From NCBI RefSeq assembly GCF_018224015.1, contig NZ_JAGPOT010000023.1:1-64000 (forward strand): a DNA stretch of 64,000 nt. The letters run 5' to 3'. The notes beneath the pieces are model-generated. The model was not told the origin of the DNA. It saw nothing but the letters and a program-made list of their open reading frames with translations, and ran no database searches. This document shows, piece by piece, positions 1 to 8,129 of this stretch (its first letter is position 1; every line of letters starts with the position of its first letter). This DNA comes from Pseudarthrobacter albicanus. GTDB taxonomy: Bacteria; Actinomycetota; Actinomycetes; Actinomycetales; Micrococcaceae. The position numbers and the translations under genes were made by a program.

Positions 1-2
1 AC

Positions 3-1301
3 ACCTGGGACAGCGAGTTCCCCATTTTTGTTCGTGGCGAAGGCAGCTACCTCATCGACACAGAGGGGGGCCGCTACCTGGACGGCCTCGCCGGCCTCTT
101 CTGCGTCAACATGGGCCACGGCCGCAAGGACATCGCCAAGGCAGCCAGCGAACAGATCAGCACCCTGGCCTACGCCTCAAACTGGGGCTCGGCGCATCCG
201 CCGGCCATCGAGGCCGCCGCCCTCATCGCGGACCTGGCCCCCGGCGACCTGGGTACCACGTTTTTCGTCAACTCCGGCTCCGAAGCCGTGGAGACTGCCC
301 TGAAGTTTGCCCGCCAGTACTTCCGCAGCCAGGGCCAGCCGCAGCGCACCAAGGTCATCAGCCGCGACATGGCCTACCACGGCACGACCATGGGCGCCCT
401 GTCGATCACGCAGCTGCCCAAGATCAAGGACCCGTTCGGCGAACTCCTGCCGGGCATCCGCAGCGTCCCGAACACCCTCGGCTTCACCGGCGACTGCGGC
501 CCGGTCACCGAACTCGACTGCTTCCGGGCCATTGAGCGTGTGGTCCTCGAAGAGGGCCCCGAAACCGTTGCGGCGATCTTTGCCGAACCGGTCCAGAACG
601 GCCGCGGAGCCCTCGTGGCACCGGACGGATATTGGCCGGCACTGCGCGCCCTGTGCGACAAGTACGGGATCCTCCTGGTCTCCGACGAAGTCATCTGCTC
701 CTTCGGCCGGCTCGGCCACTTCTTCGGCTACGGCGTCACCGGCGTCGTCCCGGACATGGTCACCTTCGCCAAGGGCTCGACCTCCGGCTACGCACCCCTG
801 GGCGGCCTGATCGTCCGTGAACAGCTGGTCCAGGAGCTGTTCAACTCCTCCACGGGCGGAGTCTTCACCCACGGCGCCACCTGGGGCGGGCACCCGGTGT
901 CCACCGCCGTCGCGGTCGCCAACATCACCGCCATGCGGGACGAAAACGTCCTGGGCAACGTCCAGGAACAGGGCCCCAAGATCAGGGAGGCCCTGGAATC
1001 CCTGAAATCCTCGCACCGTTGCGTCAAGGCGGTCCGGGGCACCGGCTTCTTCTACGCGATCGAACTCATGGCGGACAGCTTCAGCGGCCGCGAACTGACC
1101 GAGGCCGAGTCGCTGAAGGTCCTGCGCGAAGTCCTGCCCGAGTCCTTCAAGCGGACCAAGGTGATCCTGCGCGGAGACGACCGCGGCGCCACCATGATCA
1201 TGATCTCCCCGCCGCTCGTGGCCGACGCCGAGGTCCTGTCCGCGTTGCTGCACGGCGTCGACGGCATGCTCAACGACGTCGAAAAGGCCATCCAGCCTTA
1301 A
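3..1301 (+). CDS. Class III aminotransferase, probable taurine--pyruvate type (5' partial)
   Basis: PLP-dependent omega-amino acid:pyruvate aminotransferase, cut by the left window edge: the frame is open from base 3 and the first visible Met (111) is inside the conserved fold. Visible family signatures are the '[17 protein letters not shown]' cofactor phosphate region, the 'DEVICSFGR' Asp that binds the pyridine nitrogen, and '[14 protein letters not shown]' with the Schiff-base Lys at 771-773. The class is certain. The substrate is inferred from context: the next genes are a phosphotransacetylase and two sulfite/sulfate exporter families, the usual companions of taurine--pyruvate aminotransferase and sulfoacetaldehyde acetyltransferase. 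Another omega-amino acid (beta-alanine, GABA, diamine) remains possible. Part of the N-terminus lies outside the window. Confidence 0.9.
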   Translation, partial: TWDSEFPIFVRGEGSYLIDTEGGRYLDGLAGLFCVNMGHGRKDIAKAASEQISTLAYASNWGSAHPPAIEAAALIADLAPGDLGTTFFVNSGSEAVETALKFARQYFRSQGQPQRTKVISRDMAYHGTTMGALSITQLPKIKDPFGELLPGIRSVPNTLGFTGDCGPVTELDCFRAIERVVLEEGPETVAAIFAEPVQNGRGALVAPDGYWPALRALCDKYGILLVSDEVICSFGRLGHFFGYGVTGVVPDMVTFAKGSTSGYAPLGGLIVREQLVQELFNSSTGGVFTHGATWGGHPVSTAVAVANITAMRDENVLGNVQEQGPKIREALESLKSSHRCVKAVRGTGFFYAIELMADSFSGRELTEAESLKVLREVLPESFKRTKVILRGDDRGATMIMISPPLVADAEVLSALLHGVDGMLNDVEKAIQP

Positions 1302-1320
1302 AGCCGCGGCTTCCGGTTCC

Positions 1321-1356
1321 CCCTGCGGAGACCTCCCTGGCGGGGTCTCCGCAGGG
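1321..1356 (+). terminator. Perfect 13-bp hairpin between aminotransferase and pta
   Basis: CCCTGCGGAGACC (1321-1333) is followed after 10 bases by its exact reverse complement (1344-1356). There is no U-tract, and the pta ribosome-binding site starts about 9 bases later. It could be a GC-only terminator/attenuator or an mRNA processing/stability hairpin separating expression of the two genes. Confidence 0.6.
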
Positions 1357-1377
1357 CTCGATATGAGAGGTAAGACG

Positions 1378-2448
1378 ATGGCGACGGCGGTTATTAACCA
1401 GCGGGGATCGCAGGCAGCGCGGCCCGCGGGGAGTGCAGCGTTTGAGCGCTGGCGACAGGAACTTTCCGGCCGCGGCCGGGTGGTGGGATTCGCCGACGGC
1501 GAGGACGCACGCGCCGTCCGCGCCGCCAGTATGCTGGCGGCCGAAGGGATTCTCCAGCCCCGGCTGATCGGCAGGAACGACGAAATCCGGCGGCTGGCCG
1601 CCGGGCTGGGCTGTGCCCTGCCCGGGGATGCCATCCTCGACGTCGGTGCGCTGGCCCGCGACAGCGCGGTGGCCGCGCTGATCGGCGAGGCCTATGCCCG
1701 CAAGCCCCGGCAGCTGCCCCAGGCCCAACAGGAGCCTGTCCATGTTGCCGCGGCCGCGTTGCGGGCCGGGTACCTTGATGCCTGCGTGGCGGGGGCGGGC
1801 GCTCCCACAGCCCTGGTGCTCCGTGCCGCGCTGCGCGTGGTGGGCTTGGCTCCCGGCTGCACCACCCTGAGCAGCTCTTTCCTGATGCTGCTTCCCGACG
1901 GCAGGGAACTGACGTTCGGCGATTGCGCCGTCGTGCCGGATCCGTCCGCGGAACAGCTGGCGGACATCGCCGCTTCGGCGGCGGCCTCGCACCAGGCGCT
2001 GACCGGGCAGACTCCGAAGGTGGCCATGCTGTCCTTCAGCACCCGCGGCAGCGCCGTCCATCCGCACGTGGACAAGGTCAGGGCCGCGGTGGGGATCCTG
2101 CGGACCCTTCACCCGCTGCTGCAGGTGGACGGCGAGCTGCAGTTCGACGCTGCCCTTGTCCCCACGATCGGTGCGTCGAAGGCGCCCGGCTCGGAGGTCG
2201 CCGGCCAGGCGAATGTCCTGGTGTTCCCCAGCCTGGATGCCGGGAACATCGGCTACAAGATCACCGAACGCCTCGGCGGAGCCGTCGCCGTGGGCCCCAT
2301 CCTGCAGGGCCTGTCCGTACCCTTGAACGACCTGTCCCGGGGCTGCAGCGCGGAGGACATCGCCTCCGTGGGCCTGCTAAGCGCCATGCAATCGCTGTCC
2401 GCCGCCGCTGCCACCAGCCGGCCCGGGCTTCCGCCCTCAGCGGCCTGA
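1378..2448 (+). CDS. pta: Phosphate acetyl/butyryltransferase (phosphotransacetylase)
   Basis: About 356 residues of the PTA_PTB family, which interconverts acetyl-phosphate and acetyl-CoA. Seen: '[17 protein letters not shown]' at the N-terminus, '[23 protein letters not shown]' region, '[21 protein letters not shown]', and the C-terminal blocks '[20 protein letters not shown]' and '[18 protein letters not shown]', all typical of the family. The start at 1378 is preferred over the in-frame ATG at 1363 because GAGAGG (1365-1370) then sits 7 bases upstream. It is the short form without the N-terminal DRTGG/BioD-like domains. In taurine degradation this enzyme turns the acetyl-phosphate made by sulfoacetaldehyde acetyltransferase into acetyl-CoA; the flanking exporters support that role here. 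Confidence 0.9.
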   Translation: MATAVINQRGSQAARPAGSAAFERWRQELSGRGRVVGFADGEDARAVRAASMLAAEGILQPRLIGRNDEIRRLAAGLGCALPGDAILDVGALARDSAVAALIGEAYARKPRQLPQAQQEPVHVAAAALRAGYLDACVAGAGAPTALVLRAALRVVGLAPGCTTLSSSFLMLLPDGRELTFGDCAVVPDPSAEQLADIAASAAASHQALTGQTPKVAMLSFSTRGSAVHPHVDKVRAAVGILRTLHPLLQVDGELQFDAALVPTIGASKAPGSEVAGQANVLVFPSLDAGNIGYKITERLGGAVAVGPILQGLSVPLNDLSRGCSAEDIASVGLLSAMQSLSAAAATSRPGLPPSAA

Positions 2449-2540
2449 GCATCCGGCCACCGTTTCAATTGCTGCCTCGAAAGAAAGGAGATCCGGCCTG
2501 GGCCTGGCGCGTGCCGGCTCCGGATGGATCGCAGACGACC

Positions 2541-3608
2541 ATGACACAAGACGTTGCCACACCCGTAGGAAGCGACAAGCAGGGTGGACTTCTTTCCCGG
2601 GGCCTGCGGTACAAGCGGCTGCCCGGGCTCGCGCTGGCAGCCGCCGCCGTCGCCGCTGCGTGGCTCATCCACGCGGCCGTCCCCGTGCTGCCCTTCCTCA
2701 CGGTGGCCGTCATCCTGGGCATCCTCTCCGCGAACCTGCCCGGGATCAGCACTGCAGTTGAAGGAGTCATGCAGCCCGGGCTGGTGCTGGCCGCGAAGAG
2801 GTTCATGCGGCTCGGCATCGTGCTGCTCGGCCTGAAGCTCAGCCTCATTGACGTGGCCGCGCTCGGCTGGGCGACGCTGGGGATCGTGGTGGGCATCGTC
2901 CTGCTGACCTTTGTGGGGACACTGCTGCTGGGCAAGGCTCTGAAACTTCCGGGCGACCAGCCCTTGCTCCTGGCCGCAGGCTTTTCCATCTGCGGCGCCT
3001 CCGCCATCGGCGCCATGAGCGGGGTGACCAAGACGGACCACCGCGGCACCGTCGTCCCCATCGCGCTCGTGACATTGTGCGGAACGCTTGCCATTGCCGT
3101 GCTGCCCGCCCTCAAGGGTCCTCTCGGCCTGGACGATGTCCAGTTCGGGCACTGGGTGGGGGCCGGGGTCCATGATGTGGGGCAGGTTGTGGCGACCGCG
3201 CAGACAGCCGGTGCCACGGCCCTGGCCGGAGCACTGATCATCAAGCTCACCCGGGTCCTGATGCTTGCCCCGATGGTCACCGGAGCCGCACTGGTGCAGC
3301 GCTACCGCAGCCGGGCGGCGGCCAGCGGCACCGAAAAAAGCAACCTCAAGTTCCCGCCGCTGATCCCGCTCTTCGTGGCCGGATTCATGGCGATGATCGT
3401 GCTGCGGACGCTGGGAATCCTGCCGCACGCGGCCCTGGAAGGTGCCGCCATCGCCCAGGATCTTCTGCTGGCCGCAGCCCTCTTCGGGCTGGGGGCATCG
3501 GTGCAGATGCGGTCCTTGCTTCACACCAGCGGCAGGGCCATTGTCGCCGCTATGCTCTCGTGGGGCCTCATCGGAGTACTCGCCTATGTGGGAGTGCAAC
3601 TTATCTAG
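2541..3608 (+). CDS. YeiH-family putative sulfate/sulfite exporter (UPF0324)
   Basis: Integral membrane protein of 355 residues with about ten hydrophobic segments. Family hallmarks seen are 'LTVAVILGILSANLPG', 'RLGIVLLGLKLSL', 'AAGFSICGASAIGAMSGV' and 'HWVGAGVHDVGQVVATAQ'. Members are annotated as putative sulfate exporters and recur in taurine and cysteate degradation clusters, where sulfite or sulfate must leave the cell; the transported ion is inferred, not shown. The strongest Shine-Dalgarno (AAAGGAG, 2484-2490) is about 50 bases before this ATG. The upstream in-frame GTG at 2511 is 20 bases from it and would add ten non-membrane residues, so the start is not certain. It precedes the TauE-type gene by 11 bases, suggesting one transcript. 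Confidence 0.85.
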   Translation: MTQDVATPVGSDKQGGLLSRGLRYKRLPGLALAAAAVAAAWLIHAAVPVLPFLTVAVILGILSANLPGISTAVEGVMQPGLVLAAKRFMRLGIVLLGLKLSLIDVAALGWATLGIVVGIVLLTFVGTLLLGKALKLPGDQPLLLAAGFSICGASAIGAMSGVTKTDHRGTVVPIALVTLCGTLAIAVLPALKGPLGLDDVQFGHWVGAGVHDVGQVVATAQTAGATALAGALIIKLTRVLMLAPMVTGAALVQRYRSRAAASGTEKSNLKFPPLIPLFVAGFMAMIVLRTLGILPHAALEGAAIAQDLLLAAALFGLGASVQMRSLLHTSGRAIVAAMLSWGLIGVLAYVGVQLI

Positions 3609-3619
3609 GAGTGGACGCC

Positions 3620-4339
3620 ATGACCACCACGGAACTCATCATTTCGGCGTTCGTTGTTGCCATCGCCGTAGTGGCACAGGCTGGCACCGGGTCCGGTTTC
3701 GGCATCGTGGCGTCCCCGCTCCTGCTGATGATCAGCCCGCGTCTGGTGCCCGGCCCTCTGTTGCTCATCTCTGTCGTGGTCATGCTGTTTGTCACGTGGC
3801 AGAATCGGAGGGGCCTGCGGCATCTGGACCTCAAGTCGGCCATTGCCGGCTGTCTGCCCGGTGCATTTGCCGGACTGTTCGTCTTGCCCCTGTTGGACGG
3901 CAAATGGACGGGGATGATCATCGGCGGGCTGGTGGTGGCCAGCGTGCTCGCCGCACTCACACGGTTCCGCGCCCCGCAAAGCCGCTTCTCCCTGTTCGTC
4001 GCCGGAGTGATCGGCGGGGTCCTGGGGACGGTTGCCTCGACCTCAGGGCCGCCGCTCGTGGCGGTCTACCGCACCGAGGACGCGGACCGCTACCGCGCCA
4101 ACCTCTCGCTGTTCTTCTTCGTCTCGTGCCTGGTCTCGCTGCTGGTCCTCATCGGGTCCGGTTCCTTCGACACCTCGGATCTGCTGCTCTCCGGCTGGAT
4201 GCTGCCGGGTGTAGTTCTCGGTGCCCTGGCATCATGGCCGGTGGTGAAGCGGATTTCCGCCGCCGCCATCCGTCCCGCGGCCCTCAGCCTCTGCCTTGCG
4301 GTCGGGGTGAGCTTGCTTATCAAAGGCGCTCTTGCCTGA
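3620..4339 (+). CDS. TauE/SafE-family sulfite exporter
   Basis: Membrane permease of 239 residues with about eight hydrophobic segments, opening with 'AQAGTGSGFGIVASPLLL' and repeating a similar glycine-rich entry in 'AGVIGGVLGTVASTSGPPL'. This is the two-repeat layout of the TauE/SafE (COG0730, former DUF81) family, whose named members export sulfite or sulfoacetate during organosulfonate breakdown. AGGAG (3607-3611) lies 8 bases before the ATG and overlaps the end of the YeiH gene, so translation is probably coupled. Together with the aminotransferase and Pta it completes a sulfonate-carbon-to-acetyl-CoA and sulfite-out module lacking only a visible Xsc, which would be expected upstream of the window. 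Confidence 0.85.
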   Translation: MTTTELIISAFVVAIAVVAQAGTGSGFGIVASPLLLMISPRLVPGPLLLISVVVMLFVTWQNRRGLRHLDLKSAIAGCLPGAFAGLFVLPLLDGKWTGMIIGGLVVASVLAALTRFRAPQSRFSLFVAGVIGGVLGTVASTSGPPLVAVYRTEDADRYRANLSLFFFVSCLVSLLVLIGSGSFDTSDLLLSGWMLPGVVLGALASWPVVKRISAAAIRPAALSLCLAVGVSLLIKGALA

Positions 4340-4425
4340 CGGGTGCACGGGATCACCCACCGGAAGTAGCTTCAGCCCTGCGGCGCACCCGACAATTCCG
4401 GCAATACACGGCTTCGACAGCATGT

Positions 4426-4613
4426 TTACGCCACCGCCTTCAGGCCGGCAACGCACGCGGCGACCCGCCGAGCAGCAGCAGCCGCGCCGCCGTCGGGCGT
4501 TCCACGTTGGTGATCGCGTAGGCGGACGCCAGTACGGCGCCCGCACCCACCCACACCGCATAGGCTGTACCCGTGGGGATGGACTGCATGGCGACTGCGG
4601 GGCCGCCCGGTGC
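4426..4613 (-). pseudogene. Remnant of an SMR (small multidrug resistance) efflux gene
   Basis: Read on the minus strand, the frame from about 4613 gives 'SIPTGTAYAVWVGAGAVLA' and then 'RPTAARLLLLGG', the third and fourth helices of SugE/QacE-like SMR proteins. Near 4462-4468 the frame breaks; a one-base shift restores 'VACVAGLKAV'-like ending and a TAA at 4426-4428. The first two helices of the roughly 105-residue family are missing upstream, where the frame meets a stop. So this is a 5'-truncated, frameshifted C-terminal fragment rather than a working gene. A sequencing error could explain the frameshift but not the missing N-terminus. Confidence 0.65.
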
Positions 4614-4869
4614 CGGCGCACCCGCTTCGCGTGGGCATAGTCAGGGGCCATTTTCCTCGTCACTGTCCTGCGCTCACTCATGGAAAGCTCCATGGATCAG
4701 GCGTACCCGCACCCGAGCCCTAAAGCACTGTCCAGGCGGAGGTTTTCAGCTGAGGCAACGTATCCGGCTACGCGGAGGTATTAGACGAGTCAACGCGGTT
4801 CCTATCCGGCGATCCGTCGCGGACGTAGACTGCTGGCGTACATTGCCAACAACGTCGCAGGAGATGGAC

Positions 4870-5208
4870 ATGAGCTATTCAGGGACCGGTAACGAGAAAG
4901 CCGTCACAGCGAGTGATCTTAACCGGACACATGTGGGACTGAGCGTGAGCTTTGAGCCGGACGAATTCACTGTGGTGTTCGGCCGGATCGGCGCGATCGC
5001 ACGCAAGGAGGGCGGAGTGACCATCGCCTTGGAAGGGGTGGACGGCACCGGCGGCCTGCCCTCGCACTACAGCCTGCCCCCGGCCCACCAGGTGTATGTG
5101 CAGCCCGACATGCTCACCAACACCGAGTCCACCATCAAGGACTTGTTCGGCAAGGTCCAGGACAATCTGCGGGGCCATAAGGGGGACCATCGGCCGGACA
5201 CCATGTAA
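4870..5208 (+). CDS. Hypothetical protein
   Basis: Soluble protein of 112 residues that I do not recognise. The start at 4870 is chosen over 4864 because AGGAG (4859-4863) then has a 6-base spacing; a TAGACT -10-like hexamer sits at 4826-4831. No signal peptide or membrane span is visible. The middle ('HVGLSVSFEPDEFTVVFGRI') looks like alternating beta strands, and the C-terminus is charged with several His residues. Codon use matches its neighbours. It stands alone between the SMR remnant and the secreted nuclease-like gene. Confidence 0.6.
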   Translation: MSYSGTGNEKAVTASDLNRTHVGLSVSFEPDEFTVVFGRIGAIARKEGGVTIALEGVDGTGGLPSHYSLPPAHQVYVQPDMLTNTESTIKDLFGKVQDNLRGHKGDHRPDTM

Positions 5209-5397
5209 CGCCGGCGCCCCGTCCTGCGGGCAAAGCGCGGCACGGTGGGATTGGCGTGCTCTTCCTATCCAGAGCCGGAAAGACAGCAAGGCCGGCGCTC
5301 TGTATCCGGCTACCTTTACGCCCTACAATCGAGTCCTCATGAGCAGCGATATCGGGATGCTCTTCAAGGGGCTGGGGACAGGCGAACGGGGAATACA

Positions 5398-6339
5398 TTG
5401 CTATCTTTCCAGCAGGGAAATCCAGACCGCAGCGAATCCAGGAAGCCGACTGCCGCCACCACTGCATCGGTCATCATGTTTGCCTTTGCCGCGTCCGTGC
5501 TCGGCGCGGCACCGTCAAATGCGGCAGGCATTACAACCGTCAAAGTCGCCTCCTACAACGTCGACTCGGCGTGGCGGGAGGTGTCCCAGCCCGAAGTCCC
5601 CACTTGGGATTCACGCGTTGTCGGTGTCAAGAATGTCATCAATACCGTAAAGCCTGATGTGATCGGCATTCAGGAAGCGCGGAACATCACGGTTGGCCTG
5701 CGCACTTACACGCAGGCGTCCGATATTCAGCGGATGACCGGATACGCCATGTACCAGCCTGCCGACGGCGCGACGGTGCCCATCCCGATCATGTGGCGCG
5801 GGGGGCTGTTCCAGATGACCGCTTCCGGCTACAAGGTTTTCGAGTTCAAGCCCTATCCGGACTACGGTCGCGCGATGACATGGGTCAGGCTGAAGTCCAA
5901 GGCGACGGGCAAAGAGTTTTTCGTCTTCAACACCCACTTTGAGGTCGGCGCCGACGAGCAGGCTGCCCGCATTTCCGAGGCAACAATGCTCGCGGCAGAG
6001 ATCAAGCGGGTCAATCCCGGCGGGTTGCCGGCCTTTGTGACTGGAGACTTCAACGCCCAGGCAAGCATCTCCGCCCCGCAGGAAACCCAGCTCAACGCTA
6101 TCGGCTACACGGACAGTTACGGGATTGCTGCTGCAAGGATGCACCCTGACTACAACACCTACAACGGATACACGGTTCCGGCGGTGGGTGACCAGCGTAT
6201 TGATCAGGTGTACGTCGGTGCCGCCAGCAACATCTCGGTCCAGCACTGGGAGAACTGGACGCCATACGGCAATCAGATTGTCGTTGGGCGGCCGCCGTCC
6301 GACCATGACCTGATCTACACCACCGCTACATTCCCGTAG
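5398..6339 (+). CDS. Secreted endonuclease/exonuclease/phosphatase (EEP) family protein
   Basis: About 313 residues of the DNase I-like EEP fold. Motifs in order are 'VASYNVDS', 'DVIGIQEAR' (metal-binding Glu), 'VFNTHFEVG', 'VTGDFNAQ' (catalytic Asp/Asn), 'DQRIDQVYV' and the final 'SDHDLIYTT' (catalytic Asp-His). An N-terminal hydrophobic stretch ending 'AAPSNAA' just before the catalytic domain is a plausible Sec signal with Ala-x-Ala cleavage. The start is uncertain: TTG at 5398 gives a short Arg/Lys-containing n-region. A GTG at 5245 is also in frame but would add about 50 unlikely residues. Substrate (DNA, RNA, phospholipid or other phosphodiester) cannot be told. GC at wobble positions is lower than in neighbours, which may hint at transfer. 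Confidence 0.82.
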   Translation: MLSFQQGNPDRSESRKPTAATTASVIMFAFAASVLGAAPSNAAGITTVKVASYNVDSAWREVSQPEVPTWDSRVVGVKNVINTVKPDVIGIQEARNITVGLRTYTQASDIQRMTGYAMYQPADGATVPIPIMWRGGLFQMTASGYKVFEFKPYPDYGRAMTWVRLKSKATGKEFFVFNTHFEVGADEQAARISEATMLAAEIKRVNPGGLPAFVTGDFNAQASISAPQETQLNAIGYTDSYGIAAARMHPDYNTYNGYTVPAVGDQRIDQVYVGAASNISVQHWENWTPYGNQIVVGRPPSDHDLIYTTATFP

Positions 6340-6379
6340 CAACCGGTTGCGCTCAAAGTGCCCCCGCGGGACTGAATTA

Positions 6380-6405
6380 CAAAAAGCGAAGGCGCCTACT
6401 TCGCT
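6380..6405 (-). terminator. Intrinsic terminator of tRNA-Ser(CGA)
   Basis: On the minus strand AGCGAAG and CTTCGCT (6399-6405 and 6385-6391 on the plus strand) form a 7-bp stem followed by a run of T residues (plus-strand A-run 6381-6385). It lies 36 bases beyond the tRNA 3' end. Confidence 0.75.
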
Positions 6406-6440
6406 GTGTTATCAACGATGTAGACGCCTGCTCACTTGGC

Positions 6441-6526
6441 GGTGACGGTGGGATTTGAACCCACGTTGGCTTTGACACCAAACAACATTTCGAGTGTTGC
6501 ACCTTCGGCCGCTCGGACACGTCACC
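6441..6526 (-). tRNA. tRNA-Ser (anticodon CGA)
   Basis: Class II tRNA with acceptor GGTGACG/CGTCACC, anticodon stem GCAACA/TGTTG region with loop CTCGAAA (anticodon CGA), long variable arm TTGG...CCAA, and T arm GTGGGTTCAAATCCCAC. CCA is not encoded. Confidence 0.93.
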
Positions 6527-6696
6527 AACCTGTATAGGGTACCCGAGCATGGCCCGCATCCCAAAACGGCCCTAAAACCACGGCCCCCGGCGCCGCCCGT
6601 AGCGGACGGCTCCGCCGTCCGTACGACCCCGGCGACCCGCCCGGGGCCGGGAGCCCTTCCCCGCGCACCGTCATGGGCACTAGATTCATCAGCAAG

Positions 6697-7719
6697 ATGA
6701 TCATTCCAGGAGAGCCCACCGCAGCCACCGCCTATTGGACCGTCGGACCCGAAAAGGGCGAGCTCCGGCGCGAGGACCTGCCCGCCCCCGGCCCCGGCGA
6801 GGCCCTCGTGCGCACCCTCTACTCCGGCATTAGCAAGGGCACGGAACTCGTGGTGCACAACGCCCGCGTGCCGCAATGCGTGGCCCGGGAAATGGCCGCG
6901 CCGCACCAGGAAGGCGCCTTCCCCTCGCCCGTGAAATTCGGCTACCTCTCCGTCGGCATCGTGGAGGAGGGCCCGGCGGACTGGCCCGGCAAGACGGTCT
7001 TCTGCCTGTACCCGCACCAGGACCGCTACATCGTCCCGGTGGAGTCCCTCACCGTGGTCCCCGACGACGTCCCGGCCCGCCGCGCGGTGCTCACCGGCAC
7101 CGTCGAAACCGCCGTCAACGGGCTCTGGGAAGCCGGCCCGCGGCTGGGCGACCGCGTCGCCGTGATCGGCGCCGGACTCGTCGGCGGCATGGTGGCGAAG
7201 CTCCTGGGCGCCTTTCCGCTGGCCCGCCTGCAGCTGGTCGACGTCGACCCGGCCAAGCGCACGTTCGCCGAGGCTCTCGGCGTTCAGTTCTGCCACCCTG
7301 ACGACGCCCTGCCGGACTGTGACATCGTGATCCACTGCTCCGCCTCACAGGAGGGCCTCGAGCGGAGCCTGCAGCTGGCCGGTGACGAGGGCGACGTGAT
7401 CGAGATGTCCTGGTACGCCGACCGCAAGGTCACCCTGCCGCTGGGGGAGGACTTCCACGCCCGCCGGCTCTCCGTCCGCGCCAGCCAGGTGGGGGTGGTG
7501 GCCCGGGCCCGCCGGCACCGCCGCACCGCCGCGGACCGGCTCAGGCTCGCCGTGTCCCTGTTGAACGATCCCGCGTTCGACGTCTTCCTCACCGGGGCCT
7601 CCCCGTTCGAAGAGCTGCCCGGCGTCGTCCAGCAGCTGTCCGACGGCGCGCTGGGCGCGCTCTGCCACGTCATTGAATACCCCGTCATCGAATACCCATC
7701 AACAGAAGCCACGAGGTAA
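6697..7719 (+). CDS. Zinc-type alcohol dehydrogenase-like (MDR) oxidoreductase
   Basis: MDR-superfamily dehydrogenase of about 340 residues. The N-terminal catalytic domain has 'GEALVRTLYSGISKGTEL', and the Rossmann nucleotide site is 'VAVIGAGLVGGMVAKLLG' followed by acidic 'LVDVDPAKR', which suggests NAD(H). No structural-zinc Cys cluster is visible. The start is not firm: neither ATG 6673 nor 6697 has a Shine-Dalgarno, but a TAGATT hexamer at 6681-6686 lies just before 6697, favouring a short or leaderless transcript from there. The stop is 4 bases before the PTPS-like gene, and the glycosyltransferase follows, so the three form an operon. In this setting it may oxidise or reduce a pterin side chain or sugar; that is inference. 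Confidence 0.8.
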   Translation: MIIPGEPTAATAYWTVGPEKGELRREDLPAPGPGEALVRTLYSGISKGTELVVHNARVPQCVAREMAAPHQEGAFPSPVKFGYLSVGIVEEGPADWPGKTVFCLYPHQDRYIVPVESLTVVPDDVPARRAVLTGTVETAVNGLWEAGPRLGDRVAVIGAGLVGGMVAKLLGAFPLARLQLVDVDPAKRTFAEALGVQFCHPDDALPDCDIVIHCSASQEGLERSLQLAGDEGDVIEMSWYADRKVTLPLGEDFHARRLSVRASQVGVVARARRHRRTAADRLRLAVSLLNDPAFDVFLTGASPFEELPGVVQQLSDGALGALCHVIEYPVIEYPSTEATR

Positions 7720-7723
7720 GACC

Positions 7724-8122
7724 GTGTTCAGCCTGACTGTCCGCAGCCATTTCATGATTGCCCACAGCCTGCCCGGTGAGGTGTTCGGCCCCGCCCAGGG
7801 CCTGCACGGGGCGACCTTCGTCGCGGAGGTGTCGTTCCGCCGTCGTGCGCTCAATGACGACTCGATTGTCCTGGACATCGGCGAGGCCGGGAAGGTGCTG
7901 GAGTCGGTCCTGGCGGGCCTGAACTACAAGAACCTCGACGAGCACCCCGATTTCGCGGGCAAGCTGAGCACCACCGAGGCCCTGGCCCGGTACATCGCCG
8001 ACGCCGTGGCGGCGCAGATCCGCCCCGGCCCGGACGGAGGCGGGCTGGCGGGCCTGGACGTCACCCTGCGCGAGACACCGGACGCCTGGGCCGGCTACTC
8101 GCTCGACTTCGACGCCAGCTAG
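7724..8122 (+). CDS. 6-pyruvoyltetrahydropterin synthase/QueD-like protein with altered active site
   Basis: Protein of 132 residues with the PTPS/6-carboxytetrahydropterin synthase fold: 'FMIAHSL' (first zinc His), 'GLHGATF', 'EVLDIGEAGKVLESVL'-type helix, 'LNYKNLDEHP' and the C-terminal 'LRETPDAWAGY' substrate Glu strand. GTG at 7724 is chosen because GAGG (7713-7716) is 7 bases upstream. Classical members have Cys-x3-HisGlyHis; here the segment reads A-Q-G-L-H-G-A, so the catalytic Cys and the third zinc-binding His are both replaced. It may therefore bind a pterin or catalyse a different step. It sits in an operon with a dehydrogenase and a glycosyltransferase, not with queuosine genes. 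Confidence 0.85.
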   Translation: MFSLTVRSHFMIAHSLPGEVFGPAQGLHGATFVAEVSFRRRALNDDSIVLDIGEAGKVLESVLAGLNYKNLDEHPDFAGKLSTTEALARYIADAVAAQIRPGPDGGGLAGLDVTLRETPDAWAGYSLDFDAS

Positions 8123-8129
8123 GAATCCG

